This document shows, one piece after another, positions 22,226-37,200 of a DNA stretch of 64,000 nucleotides (positions are counted from its first letter, which is position 1; every line of letters starts with the position of its first letter). Both the position numbers and the translations under genes were made by a program. The DNA is from Choristoneura fumiferana (taxonomy: Eukaryota > Arthropoda > Insecta > Lepidoptera > Tortricidae), in assembly GCF_025370935.1 (NCBI RefSeq), contig NC_133472.1, positions 18,904,411 to 18,968,410 on the forward strand, in the 5' to 3' direction. The notes beneath the pieces are model-generated. The model did not search any database and had not been told where the DNA came from. It saw nothing but the letters and a program-made list of their open reading frames with translations.

Positions 22226-25200
22226 TTAAGGCTTCAGCCAGACGTCCATGGGCACCTTGGTGAAGGCGGCGTTGAGGAAGGCCTGGAAGTGCTTGGCGAT
22301 GGAGACGCAGGCCGCCGGCCGCATCTCCTCGATGATCTCCGCCGCGTTATTGTTCAGGAACTGGTTCATGGCTTCACCTGAAATTGACCAACACAAAAAT
22401 CGCACCCATGCAACTAGCCTGATAAATTAAATTTAGCAATTCTTTGATCACCGTCCTTTTTAACAGACTTTGTAAATGGTTGCGGTTTTGAAATTTGTTA
22501 TTTTTATGTATTTAGCGCAAAGCCGCACTACGGCTAAACCACCGCGGTCTTTAACCGCTTGACTTGGTGATTCAATAGTAGATTGTTCAACAAGGGACTA
22601 AAACGAGCCATAATGACACGAAATGCTTGGCTATAATTCGAGTGGCATTATGATTGTTTAGTCTCGCGTTAAACAATTTACTTTTCACTTTGAATGCGAG
22701 GAAAAAAAACAATGTTCAGTTCAAAATTACAATATTACTTTTTAAAAACGTACGTCGTCGAGACATCGTAGTCAAGACTAATGGACAGGCCATCTATTCA
22801 AAATTCAAATAGCCTCAAGATGATAACTGTGCAAAAATATTTATAAAAAAAACGAATGAAAATTTATTTATATTAAGGATGAATACATTTTATTACGCAT
22901 AGTCCAATTAGTTTTAAAATAGTTTTCAAGTTTGAATCTGTTGGCTAAATGTGCAAACATTTAATTAATACGTCACTTTACAAAAAAAAAGAAAAAACCG
23001 TGGAACCATTTTTTTTGCTATTTGAATATGTCCATCAAATACTCGTATTGAGCATACGTTGTAAAAAAGTAATTTTGTATAGAACGTTGTTTTTTTTTCC
23101 TCGCATTCGAAGTGAAAAGTAGAGTGTGTTTGACGCGAGACTAAATAAAACATCTCTTGTCATTGTGGCTTGTTTTAGCCCCTTGTTAAACAATCTACTA
23201 TTAATGTCCAAATGTTTATTGATCAGTTAGTTTGCAATTAATAACATATAAGTTTTTATTAAAGTTTTTTTACGTAAAATAAAATGAAGCCTTTCTGAGC
23301 AGTGGCTTAGTAACGGAACGAGTATTCACTATTCGATTTCAGTTTTTGTTTGTTGCAAACTTGTGTGTTGAAGATAGAGCCATTATACTCGTTATCATAA
23401 GTAACCAAATAATTCTAAATAATCCTAACCGTAGTTCTAAATAAATAAATGCGAATGTGTGTAGGTACCTATATATTTGTTTGTATGTTACGCTTTCACT
23501 CGTAAAGTACTCAACCGATCGTGATGAAACTGATGAACCTTGTAAGGAGATAGTTTAAGACGCTAAGAAAGACTAAGAACTCTTTTTATCCCGGTAAATT
23601 GTACAGCTCCCGCGGGCGAGCGATAAACCAATACTTAATAAATTTGTTGTGGTGTGCAGCCTTTAATCAGCCATTAAATAGCTCAATGCTGGTTAATTTG
23701 AGGCCTATTTTGGCATTACACGGGCTAGTTAAGCGCTTAACAAGCCTTTGCGCAGCTCATCAACGGCTTAAAATGTTGTGTAGCTGATATGTACTACTGA
23801 GAGTACTTAAGTGAAATATTAGATTAGAACCACGTTAGTATGTTTATCCGTTGCCTACTATCCATAGTTACAAGCTTTGCTTAGTTTGGTACTAGATCAA
23901 TTGGTGTCAAGTGTCCCATGATATTTATTTATTTGTTTATTACAATATTTACAATAATACATTTTGAGCAATAATAGCTCGAGTGCCACTTTACGGATTA
24001 TTATTACTTTGGGTTCGCGAATGAATAGCAATTAACTCTTATATGGGATAGATGCTCCAAAATATTGAGGTCCGTGAAAATCGCTTATAATCTGTACATA
24101 TTAACAAAAATATGTACCGATGCAACTAAAGTGCAAATGAAAAATAAGATTACAAATGAAATAGTAGGTAATTTAAAAAAGCGTGGCATCTACCCTGACT
24201 TTACCCTACTAGTTCTGCGGGTGTACTGACCTATGACGCTGCCGTGGTTGACGGTGTCCCGGACCTTAAACCGGGAGTTGCGCAGTTTGAAGTCTACCAG
24301 CAGCCGGTCCGCGGCCATGTAGCGCACGCTGTCGCGCTCGACCTCCTTGCCGAACACCTTCGCGATGGCAGCCACGTCGACTGGAATAATAATATGGCCA
24401 TAACAACAACTATTTTAGAAACAGCTTTTACCCGCGACTTTGTAAGTATGAACTATTAGTGCTGGCACTATTTGCTTTTAACAGTAGTAAGTTTGCTCAA
24501 CGAAATTTGATTTGTTTAATTTTCGGGTGGTTCAGTTGGCTCGAATCACGTCAGGCGCACCCGAAAAACTTAACCGTTTTAAAGAAAATATTAGTGCTGG
24601 CAGTTGAAATTCCGAGATTTTAAAGAATTCTCCTGGAAGTGTACAAAAATGCCATGGGTATCCCAAAAATTTGCCCATCCAAATTTCGTAATTTATCTAA
24701 GTATTTGTTACGTTACCTATTACTTATATCCTGTGTTTGAATCACAGAAACAGATTTTTGCACCACAAGTCCACCGGCCCAGGAGATTTTCCGTTTGAGG
24801 TACGAAACCCAAAATGTAAGATAAGGTTAGGTTCTGTTTAGTAGGTACGACATAAAACAATACTACTTATTAGAAACCGGCCAAGAGCGTGATGAACACA
24901 ACTGAAATAGGGTTCCGTAGCCATTACGAAAAAAATAAGTAATATTTTTCTAAGGATTTCGTATTTTATAAGGAATCTTCCAAGTTTAGGTATATTTTAT
25001 ACCTTATGCTGCTATTTACTCAAACTACTAATAATTCTCAAGCAAACGTAGCCCTTATAGTTTTCCTTGAAAGTTTGATATACTTACTACCATCCTGAAT
25101 TTTTTCAAATTTTTCCATCCACCGGTTTAGATTTTAGAGGGGGAAACGCTCGATTTTAATGAAAATTAGCACTTTGAAGTTAAATATTCCGCAAACAAAT

Positions 25201-28200
25201 CGCTGAATCGAAAAATCGTCTTTGCAAACCCCTAATGGTTTTAAAAGACTGATCCAACGATACCCCACACTATAAGGTTGGATGAAAAAAAAACACCCCC
25301 ACTTTACGTCTATGGAAGGAACCCTAAAAAACTTTTTTTTAACTTTTTTTGTACCATTTTGTCGGCATAGTTTACATATATATCCATGCAACAGCTAACA
25401 GCTTTCTAGTAGTGATAGTCCCTGAGCAAAGCCGCGGACGGACAGACAATCAGACAGACATAGCGAAACTGTCCGGTCCATTTTGGCTCCGGGGTTCCGG
25501 AGCCAAAATGGCAAAAACGGAAGAAAACTGTGCAAAAAAAAAACGACAAACGGAATTGTTACCATGTTTAAGCGTTTTGCGACAAAAATGTAATAGTAGC
25601 AAAGAAAGTAGCACCTTCCATTTTATTTCCACTCTTTTTAAGCCGTGGTGTTAAGATGTAGAGGGACTTACTAAATGCTGCCCAGAAGTCTCCCTGCGAG
25701 CGTACGGGGAACAGCAGCACCTGCCCGGACACTTCGTAGCGACCCGTGATCTCGATGCGCGGGAGCACCAGCCCCATGTCGATGCGCAGCTTGCTCAGGT
25801 CCGACCTGGCGACAAACGCTCACGTCAACACAACGCCTTCACTCGTCAGCTGGAAAAGACACTGTTAGCACTGTGGTAGTGGTACTGTAGGTTTCCCTCG
25901 AAGAGCGTCATTAAAAACGGTAGGTGGCCTTATCATTACCAGCACGTTTTCAACAACCATAAAAATGAGTCTATCCCTACAGAACTACGAAGAATGTTAC
26001 CTGTTTTCGCTGTTTTTAATTTTATATGATTCAGATTTTTATACAGCGCCTGAAGTAGATATCTGAAAATTTATATCGGGAAAATTGCTTCTGTGGGTTC
26101 CATCATATCTCACCACCAACCGTGTACGGTACGCCTTTAATATTCGCGACATCATTATTAGACAATACGAGATGATGAAGTGAATGGGTTATTGAGCAAA
26201 CTTGAATACATTTATAATAAGTAGGTACTCGTACCTACTCTTGTATTCTGTGCAATTAGATAGGTACGTGTTGCAACTCTGCGGCTAACAGTTACGGTGC
26301 GTGCTCCTCTGCGATTAGACACTCGGCGGTTCACAAGCATTTGGCCACATTTTGCTCAGATTGATGAGAAATGCATTCAACGACGCAAACACACGAAAGA
26401 CAGGCAAAGCGAAACAGGCTTGAGATGCAAGATCGAAAGGTGGAACCCGTGGATTACAATCAAGTTTGATATGGAAAAAAAATATTGACGTGGTTATGAT
26501 TACTAGGCGAGTATGGACAACGCGTGAACATTAGAGATTTCAAGGTATTTTCATATAAAATAGCCTTTAGTTTGAAGTGACCAGTTTGATAAAAATGGTA
26601 GCCAATTTCAAAGGTAAAACCCAACATTAAGTATGCTATGCGTATCAAAATGTTAAAGCAAATCAAAATTGCTTATGTAGCAGCATTTTATAATAAAATA
26701 AGACACACTTGCATTGCAACAACAATAATGTACAAATCGCAGTATCGCATAAAATGTTTCAGCAATTGAATCAGTGAACAGACATTTAAATCTGAATAAT
26801 AATGAGTGTTGTTGAAACCCATCAATAGAATCCGCACATATAAGGCCGTAAGAGCACCTCACATCAAAACATAAATCAAATCATTGAAATAAGAAAACCC
26901 TGACCATGACCATGGAAAAATGTGAAATTCAAGTTTAACTGCTATTTGAAGATCAGGATTCACGTGGCTTTTGATGTGTGGACTCGTGAAATCATCGCGG
27001 ATGCATCGAAGTTACCTGATCTTAGTGACGGTGTAGTTACTGGGCCCGACGACGGTAATGTTGGTGAAGGCGGCGGTGACGCGCACGGGCCCCGCGGAGT
27101 TCTCCATCACCAGGCGCTCGATGAGGAGCGGCTCGACGGCCGGCACGCCCAGATCGGGCAGCCCGCGCGCCAGGTACGGCCGCAGGTGGTTGAACGACCG
27201 CTTGATGCACGCGTCCAGTGCGGGGTCGCTGCGGCTGCACGGCAGGATGTAGTCCGCTACAACCGATCAACACATTACATAACTTAAGTCACATATGTAC
27301 CATCGCGACACCAGGTCTGCTGGCCCTTTGGCCACTCCTACGTACTACTTCTAGTAAAGGCTACTGGGTAGTGTAGGTATACTACACCGTATCATATTTC
27401 GACAACTCTTAGCGCTTTTGATGATTGTACTTAGCATAGTATGGGGATAAAAACTGCCTAGCCGTTTCGATAAATTTGAAATGTATCTATGCGTAATTGG
27501 AACTGCCTACTTAGTAAGTCCTTAGTAGAAGAAGTCTATAGAAGCCCTGAGATACTCTTGCCTTGCACATAAAAAAAAAATATTCTTTAAAAACGATCGC
27601 TGTGGAAACGCCGTAGCTTTCAAGTTCATTGCAGATTTAAATACAATGGAATTTGAATGACTATTACCACCTCGTGGTGTAGTGAGTTGAGTAGGCAGAC
27701 AGTTGTTACAAGACCAAAATGTCATATTACTCAATATGACATATGAAAAGAAATGTTCACCCGTAGCATTTTGTAATATAGGGCAGAAATACCAACTGAC
27801 CCTGTTTTAAAGTTGCTTAATGTCATAGTTAGGAATATTAAAATACAAGAGTGGAGTGGAGTTCGCAAGACTATTAAGATATTTTAAACAAAATTTCAAT
27901 TTATCGTTGCTGCTACCCGAAATAATAAGCAATGCGACAGAATAACTTAGACGTTAATCAGTAATTTAAGGTTTAATGCGATTGCGATAAGTGATAATCG
28001 CGCGCGTTATGTAACGCGCGAAGTGTGCCGGCGCTGACGTAAGCGGCAAGGTGAGCTGAGAAATGCTGCCGGTGGTTTACCTATCACAATATTTGGGCTG
28101 CCACTTTTGAACATATTTGATTAAGTAATATCATGGCCTTCAAACGCAGACAAATACCTAAGTTTACCAAGCAGTAATTGTCACTCGGATAACCCGTGGG

Positions 28201-31200
28201 TTACACAATTATCACGCGTGATTATAAATATGTCGGTTTTCTTTAATTGGGATTCCAGTTGATAAGTATTCAAATCATTTAAACCATAAAAAACTACTTT
28301 ATTTTTCATAAATCACCAAAGCAATAACAATATAGGTTTCGCACCTACTCAGTGCCGGATTAGCCCAAAATTAAGCAATTGCTTAGGGCATCACGTCTTG
28401 AGAGGCACCATAAACAGCACCAAAAAAAAATTGCTGGGATATAAAAGGTAAGGCTGGTTCCTGTTACTTATGGATGGGGGGAAGGGGGCGTGGATTGCTT
28501 AGGGCTTAGGGCACTACACCTACTTTTTTATCTCAAAGTACCTACTCAGAAATTACATATTTAGTAGTTTTTGTAATGGTTTTTTAATCAAAGTGATGAA
28601 CTGCGAAGATCACATCAGAGAATAAAGTTGAACTTGAACGATAGTCGTAACTCTACGTATATCGACTAAAGTCTTGCACAAGGTCACTGGTTACATAAGA
28701 AGTGTTATACAACTAGCTAAATAGCCACGACCCGCAAACCTAAATTAACATTTCGCCGAGATGAAATTACTCATTCGCGTGTGAACCAACTCTTTCACTA
28801 CGCGATCCTTGTTTGTAAATTATCCTTTTTGTAATCGTTGTAAGCTTAAGAAACAATGTAAGTAAAGTCAAATAAGTAGTTTTGTTTTTGAAATATTTCG
28901 GTAATTCATCCACATTATTTATATAGGGTAATATTGACAAAAGTTACTTTAATTGTGCAACAGCAATCTCGAAGAAGACGAGCGAAGTCTTGCAACTCTC
29001 GTCATTAACAACAGGTCCTTGCATCTCAATTTGGGATTGTCTGGTTGATAATCAATGTACCTATTACATGAAAGATGAGCCACCTTTGCATCATCTGTGT
29101 GCAACACCGAGCACAACGAGCGCAATTAACATATATAAGCGTCCAGTTTTTTTTTACCAACCTTAGCGTTATAAGTATTTTTGAGAATGATTCGGTCTGT
29201 TGACTCCGTTGTTGTCATGTCTTAAGGCGCGAACCAACGTTAATAAATTTGGTAAGTAGGTGCATAATAATTAATAAATAAATAATAATTGATTTCGCAT
29301 TTGGAGACGAACAAAGAAGATAATTAAGAGGATTAATTAGCTCTACTGCAGGCTAATGCCAATTCTATTGCTAACATAGCAATAGTACCTACATAACACA
29401 TTTAATAGTACATTAAGGGCCGTCAGAAGGGGATTACTAACGAGAGTCTACTAGAAGCCCGGCGCCGAAGACAGAGGGATTTTAAGGGCTCGAGTTTGTC
29501 CCCTTTTTATCACATTGCGAGGAAATACTTGCAAAAAATAAAATTACGAGTATGTATTTTGCGTCTAAACTAAACACTTCACAGATTGGCAGGAGAAAGA
29601 CGCTAAGAAAACAACTGAATAAAATAAGGGCTTCCGGTCAATACAGGGGGCTAATACGTAATTCGAAAATCGAAGTTCGTATAGTACCGTCCCTTTCACC
29701 CTCGTATTAAATAATATTAGCGTCAGCGATACGATACGCACTTCGATTTTCGAATTTCGTAGTAGCCCCCCTGATTGGCAGTTATTTCAAGTCGTCTACC
29801 ATAGATAGTGTTAAGAACTGTGTTTAGTTTAGAATTCGAATGATCATACGGCCAGATTCTTCCAACATGCAAAAAAAATACTAAAATAAATTATTTCAAA
29901 ACCATTTTTTTTAATTTGTAAATATAAAAATAACGAACTTTCATGAAACTTAGATAAGTTTTGTGGTGTAAAATTGGGTCATTGCTAAGTTTAAAGATAT
30001 AGATAAAACGTTGGCTGACTTGAAACCTCTTTAGTCTGAAATGACGTATACTTACTAACTTGTTTGCAAATTTTAAAACTAACGCGGCAATTACACTGCG
30101 TCGTTCACCTAATGCGGTCGCCGAATTTGTTTCAAACTACTGCGGTGAACGAACGTCTTCTTTACATTAGTCTGTCCGTCTACTGCAGCGGCCATATTAA
30201 GGCGGTGGCAGCTGTCGCTCGCCGAATGCGGCCGACTACCGTGCGCCATGCGGCGAACGACTCAGTATAATTGCCGCTTAAACTGTTCCTCCCTGGGGAG
30301 GAAAAACTATATGTAAATCCATATTCCCCCGGGAAAAATTTAGGCCATTGTCCTTTAGTCAGACATGAAATAACATCACTGATGAGAAAGTGTGAGGAAA
30401 AGGAGGTAGCACACCTCACAGTGGCGTAGATTGAACATTTTCGTTGGGCAACCCGAAGGTGAGAAACCTGAGTTAGAGTTGTTACAACGCCTTGCCACTT
30501 GCCACGGTAGCTATATCAATAAAAAAAACAGCCAAGAGCGTGTCGGACACGCCCAAGATAGAGTTCCGTAGCCATTACGAAAAAATCAAATAATTATTTT
30601 CTAAGGATTTCGTATTGTGTAGGTACGGATTCTTCCAAGTTTAGTTAGGTATATTTTATATCTTACTTAGGCTGCTATTTACCCGCGATTTTAATGAAAA
30701 TTTGCTTTTTAAAGGTGAATATTTCGCAAACAGATCACTGAAGAGAAAAATTGTCTTAGCAACCCCTAATGGCTTTAAAAGACCTATACAACGATACCCC
30801 ACACTAGTCTAGTCTAGTCGAGAAAAATCACCCCCACTTTAAGTATAATGGGAGGTACCATCAGCCAAATAAGTGGTCTATAAATTTTTAAACAAGATCC
30901 TATCAAATGAATATGTCGCTAAAGTCGAACTTTCAAGTTGACAGACACGTCTACTGGCATTATTGTATTATGACATGCAAACGATTATCAACTTTAGGGA
31001 GGTAGACCACATATTTGGCTGATGGTACCCTATATATATTTTTTTTACTTTTTTTTATTGTACCACTGTCGGCGTGACTGATATGTATATTCATGCCAAA
31101 TTACAGCTTTCTAGTACTAACGGTCTCTGAGCTAATACCCGCGGACAGACAGAGAGACGGACAGACATGGCGAAACTATAAGGGTTCCTAGTTGACTACG

Positions 31201-34200
31201 GAACCCTAAAAAGTACAAACTGGTGCTAGTGCTGCTCTAAGTGATGTAATGAAGGCAGATCGTTTGACGCAATGCTGTAATAGTATAATCCGGAGCGAAA
31301 CGCCCGAGCCGACCTCTTCCACCGACTTGGCCGCTCGTTGTGAAACAACAGGGAAGATACTACAGGGTGCTGCTATACGCGCAAATGACAAATAAGTAGA
31401 GGTAGAATGGAATATTCTCAGCATCTACGCAAAATTAAGTTTGTTATTAGGGCGACCGGCAGTTGCGTGTATGCGAAGTAAAGTTGAGTGATTAAAATAT
31501 AAGTACTTATGATTGTTTTTTTTTTCGGAGTCTTTTTGTATTTTTTATTTCAACTCCAAATTTGTTACTTTTACGGGTATCCCGTGAAACCATATCGAAA
31601 ATACAAACTGAGACATGGATGCACAGAAAAACCGGAAAAAGAGACCAGCGCTGGGAATCGAACCCAGGTCCTCAAAAACTCCAAAAAAACAATCATAATT
31701 TGATTGCTTATTAGCGACATCTCTTTGTCTGGGTGAGCGTTTAGTTCCGAAAGAATGTGACGTCTCTCGATGAGAGCGAAACATAGATGTCGCTAGTGCT
31801 GCTCCTTAAGTAGCGTAGTAGAAATAAGCAACCTGAGATATGTATGCATAGCTTAACTTGAGTGGGGATTGAATCGCTTCAGTGTCAAATTTAGCGATTC
31901 AGTATAAGTTACTCATTCTGTCAATTCTTTTGGAATTTTAAGTGTTTTACTTGGAATATTTTTAAATTTCAAGCACTTTTTAACTTTTATTTAAGTTTTA
32001 TAACTTTACATAGGTACCTACTCACGACATTGTGCTTCTTAACTCCTCATCGATAAAACTAATTTTTCAGTGAGAAAAGAGACTCGTGGATTAGTGACAG
32101 CGTAAACATTTATTTGTAATCAACACAACGGTTGCTAAGAACACGGAATGACATAGTTATGGTTTTCTAAATAAAGAGGTTTTTGTATACAATATTTGGT
32201 TTGCTTGCATATAGCGGCATCCTTTTCGCGACAGCGTTTTAGTTTCGGACCAGAGACAATATCGGTATTTCATTCACTTGTAAACCATTGAGACTCAGCT
32301 CTGAGAAATAAACGTTGTGGTACTAATTTCGATCGTTTATGAAAAGATCATGGTAGGCCCCCAGGTCTCTTTTTCTGGTTTTTCTATGCATCCATGTCTG
32401 TTTGTATTTTCGATAAAATATACTTACTCCGCGCGAGCGGCCGAAAATTTGGCCCACCCTACATACAAAATTACCTATTACTGTATACATTTGAGGGCCA
32501 GATTTTTTGCCGCTCAGTAGGTATACTTAGTCATATTAAGTACCTACTCCCATAACCCTTGGACTAGTAGTTAAAAACTATCAACTCATTCTTTCTTCTT
32601 ACAAACTTTTCACTGTACCTACATTGTGTCTTAAGGGCGGTAAATAAGGAATTACGAACGAGAGTCTATTAGAAGCCCGAAGTCGAACACAGAGGGCTTT
32701 AATTCTAGTACCGCCGCAGGGGGGGTTCGTAATTCTAGTACCGCCCGTGGGACAAACAATGTTTTTCTTTGTTTTTATTATATAGATGTAAATGTGCTGT
32801 ACTAAAATAGGTAGGTAGTAGGTATGGAATTGATTTTTCTTTTTCTTTTTTTTATTATGTTTTAGGTAGTGTTTTGCTTATTTTCAGCCACACTACCATT
32901 TCCTTCTTCAAGGTGAGGACCGAAAACCAGCAGCTCTGCTGAATCCTTTACCTCTTCACAAATTATTTTTGATCTGTTTCTTTCTTTGTATTTTGTTATG
33001 TTATATTTTTGGCTTTGTGAATAAATATTATTTTATTTATTTATTTATTTTTATCACATTTGCGAGTAAAATTTTATATTTCTAAAAGAAAAAATATAAT
33101 TCTTCCAAATATTGGCGATACCTTAGGCTGCGCTCTTGGCAGCGCCGCCCTCCCCCTGCCTCAGCATGTGCCTGAGCCGCGTGTGCATGTGGTCCTGCTG
33201 CTTCGCCATGCGCAGCAGCGCGACCAGGGCCATCAGTACGCACACTGACTTATTTACCGACCTTGGGCTTCATGACAAGTAAATGTGTACGCGCAATGAC
33301 TCATTTAACGACCATGTGATGAAAAACATTGTATGTCGCACGGGCGGTACTAGAATTACAAACATCGACTCATTAAAGCCCTCAGTCTTCGACTTCGGGC
33401 TTCTAATAGACTCTCCTTCGTAATTCCTTATTTACCGCCCTTAAGACACAATGTACTATTACAATAACCTAACCAACAAAAAGTTGGAAACCCCCCGACT
33501 TTGTCACTACAAAGCTCAATATCTCAAAAACAGCTTAACCGATTTTGATAAAACAAAAACCGCATTCAAATCGGTCCACCCGTTTAAGAGCTACGGTGCC
33601 ACAGACAGACAGACAGATACAGACAAACATAGCGGTGAAAATTATAACACTTGCGTCGGGGGTTAAAAACTATGTATTAAAAATACAAATAAGAAAATAA
33701 AGAAATACGTATTTGTGAAACGCACCCACCAAACCCCAAGAGGTTAAATAGGGGGTGAAAGTATTATCAAGGATTACGCTACTTTCAAAGTTTATAGGAC
33801 TAAACACTAAAATGATCTGGTAGGTATTAAAACATATTTTAGACATTAAGGGGATTCAAAAAGGATGGAAAGTTTTATAAATTCCGCAATTTGAAAACCT
33901 GGTGAGCATAGCGACTATATACGAGTACAATCAATCCCGAAGAGTATAACAATTTTGTTATCTTTAAAATTACAGGGCTAGACATTAAGTTGGCTATGTA
34001 GGTACCGTAATTATAGCAAAAATCTTCATAATGATAAAAGATAACGCGGTAAAAACTCCGATGCCGATAGCAGAGTAAAATCTTTATTCAATGAAAGAGA
34101 TGAAAACAAGTTTAGTGTTACCACAGAATTCTGCGCGGACAAAGTCGTGACCAAACGCTGTTTTATAATACAATATTGGTTTCTGCAAAAACCTATCTAT

Positions 34201-37200
34201 TTAACCGAATATTTATATAAACAGTTTATTTTGTATTATAAAATCTATTGCAAATAATTTTCTTCCGAATTGAACGTCTTCTTTGTTATTGGACGCGTGT
34301 CAGTGATTGTCCTTGACCGCAGGCTCTCGCTGGCCGTGCTTTCACTGACGACGCAACTTGATCATTGCAGAAAGATAATATGTAAATACGCAAACAATGT
34401 ATATTTTTATATTATTCACACCGATAAAGAAAAAATACTCTGTGTAATACTTATTCTACTAAAGCCAAGACGTACCTAGGTACTCGTAAATAGTATAATC
34501 ATAATTTTTAAAAATGCGGTATATGTAATGTGCTACTTTCAGCTTTGATTTAATAAGGGTATGATTTTATTGATCACCTAATAAATGCGTTTTCGGTGAC
34601 CTAATAAATAATATTTGTTCCTAAAATAGTAGATCTGCCACCTAAATTGAATCACCAAATAATATTATAACGGTTACCTAAATATTATTTAAAAATTACT
34701 CGGAAATAATATTGATCATCAAATAATTGAACTGAAATTTGACGATAATGATATACAATGAATAAAATAATAATAATAATATCTTCTCACAAATTACACC
34801 AATTTACCCAGCCCCAAACTAAGCAAAGTTTGTTCTATGGGTGCTAAACAACAGGTAGACATACATACGAGTACATATATATATATATACTTAAATACAT
34901 ACAAACATCCAAGACTCAAGTACCTACTACAAACATTTATATTCATCTTACAAGGATTAGCAAACAATGTTCGGTTCTGGCACTTCGCCGGCCGCTGCCG
35001 CGGCACGCTCGCTTCGCTCGCTCGTCTCGCGCACTGCAGGTCGCAGTTCTACCTAACATCCTCCTCGCTTCGCTCGTCGTCGTGTCTAACCTGACCTGCC
35101 TTAGTAGAATAGATAGAAGCATTAAATTAAGGAACTGATCTATTTATTAGGTGACAGATCTATTATTAGGGTAATCGAATTTTGATGATCAAACTAAGTA
35201 TAATTTAGGATACAGGTTTACATTAATCTGACTCATACTTAGAGACGGATTTGATTAATTTGATGACCAATATATTTCTTAGGGATAGATATTATAATAA
35301 TTAGAGTATCGCAGTTAAGTGACAAATCTTAATTTAAGTGACAGAAAATAGGTTTTACCTACCTATTTTGAAAAAAAAAATGGCAGTAGGTAGTCGCACC
35401 GCTTCAATCTTTTAAAATCCCATTTTGCGAGCACACGCAATTAAGTAAATGAAATTAGGTATACCTGAACAAATTACTTACGTGCCCGTTTCATTTCACT
35501 AGACATTTTTGTCCATATGTTTGACCAAGTAAATTAGTATTATTTTGTAAAATCGCGATGATCTTGGCCTGATTTAAATAATTATGTACTTATAAGTATA
35601 CCTACCATGCCATTTCACAGTGTCAAAATAAGATACTTAGTCAGTTCAAATGAGGGTAATCATGCAGGGTGTTAATGTGTACGATTTACTATTGTTGTCC
35701 TATGATTTGACTATTTTGAAGCTCATTCGTGCCAAGGTCGGGTGGAGCGATTACGAGCATGGTCCGCGGCTGCGCAACGCCGACGCCGGCGCGGGCGCCG
35801 CGAGCAAACACTCGCGCCGACCGACGCATGAGACCAACACACGCGTAGGTATTTGCACAATTACATTTAGCAGGAACTAACATTCTGTGACGCATTATTA
35901 AGTTAAAACTTCAAAATCTTTAGAGCTGTGAGCGTGGACCTTAGCTCAAACCAACAAATATGACTTTTTTAGGGTTCCGTAGTCAACTAGGAACCCTTAT
36001 AGTTTTGCCATGTCTGTCCGAGGGTAAGCTCAGAGACCGTTAGTTCTAGAAAGCTGTAATTTGACATGAATATACATATCAGTCACGCCGACAAAGTGGT
36101 AAGTACAATAAAAAAAAAGTAAAAAAAAGTTTTTTAGGTTACATCCCATAGACGTAAAGTGGAAGTGATTTTTTTTCTCGTCTAACCCTATATTGTGGAG
36201 TATCGTTGAAAACCATTGGGGGGTTGCTAAGTCAATTTTTCTATTCAGTGATCTGTTTGCAAAATATTTAACTTTAAAGTGTAAATTTTCATTGAAATCG
36301 AGCGTCCCCCCCCCCTCCTCCTTCTCTAAAATCTAAACTGTAGGGTGGAAAAAATTCAGAATTGTAATAAATATATCAAATTTACAAGGAACATTATAGC
36401 GGCTATGATTGCTTATGAATTATTAATAGTTTAAGAGTAAATAGCAGCCTAAGGTATAAAATATACCTAAACTTGGCAGGTTCAGTACACAATACGAAAT
36501 CCTTAGAAAAATATTATTAGATTTTTTCATAATGGCTACGGAACCCTATCCTGAGCGTGTACGACACGCTCTTGGCCGGTTTTTTTAAATAAGTTCTAAA
36601 CTGAATTTTGCAAGGTGTAGGTATTGAACTATTTTGTAATAGAAAATATTGGAAATTTGTATCAGGGAGTTCTCAATTAGTGGAAAAAGGTGCCGCTTAT
36701 TACAGAATTAGGCCACAAAACTACTGCTCTCATATTTTTGACTAGGCAGGCATGTATTTGTGCAAATGTACTTGAGCAGTATTATTTCTTACTACTCTGG
36801 CATGTCTAATTTAACACAGTTTGTCTACATTTAATATAATGTAATAGTATTTTCTGTAATATATTTTTAAAAACTAGCTTTTGCCCGCGTGGAATTCGGT
36901 TATCGCGCACTGTTCCCTCGGGAACTGTGCATTTTTCCGGGATAAAAAGTAACCTAGTTATGTCACTCTCAGGCCCATAAACTATCTCTAGATATGCCAA
37001 AAATCACGTGAAACGGAAGACGGACAAACATACAAATACACACACTTCCGCATTTATAGGTAATATTAGTAAGGATTACCCCATAACAATATTTATTTAG
37101 CGTAACTTTATCCTTTATTTCCAGGTTACCTTCCCTGTCAATAGTAGGCACCTACCTACTTACTACAATAACAATATCAATTAGATTCTTGATTCATTGC

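Noticed and set aside
26922..27287. 121-codon + strand ORF
   Set aside because: It is the antisense shadow of exon 2 of JHBP gene 4.
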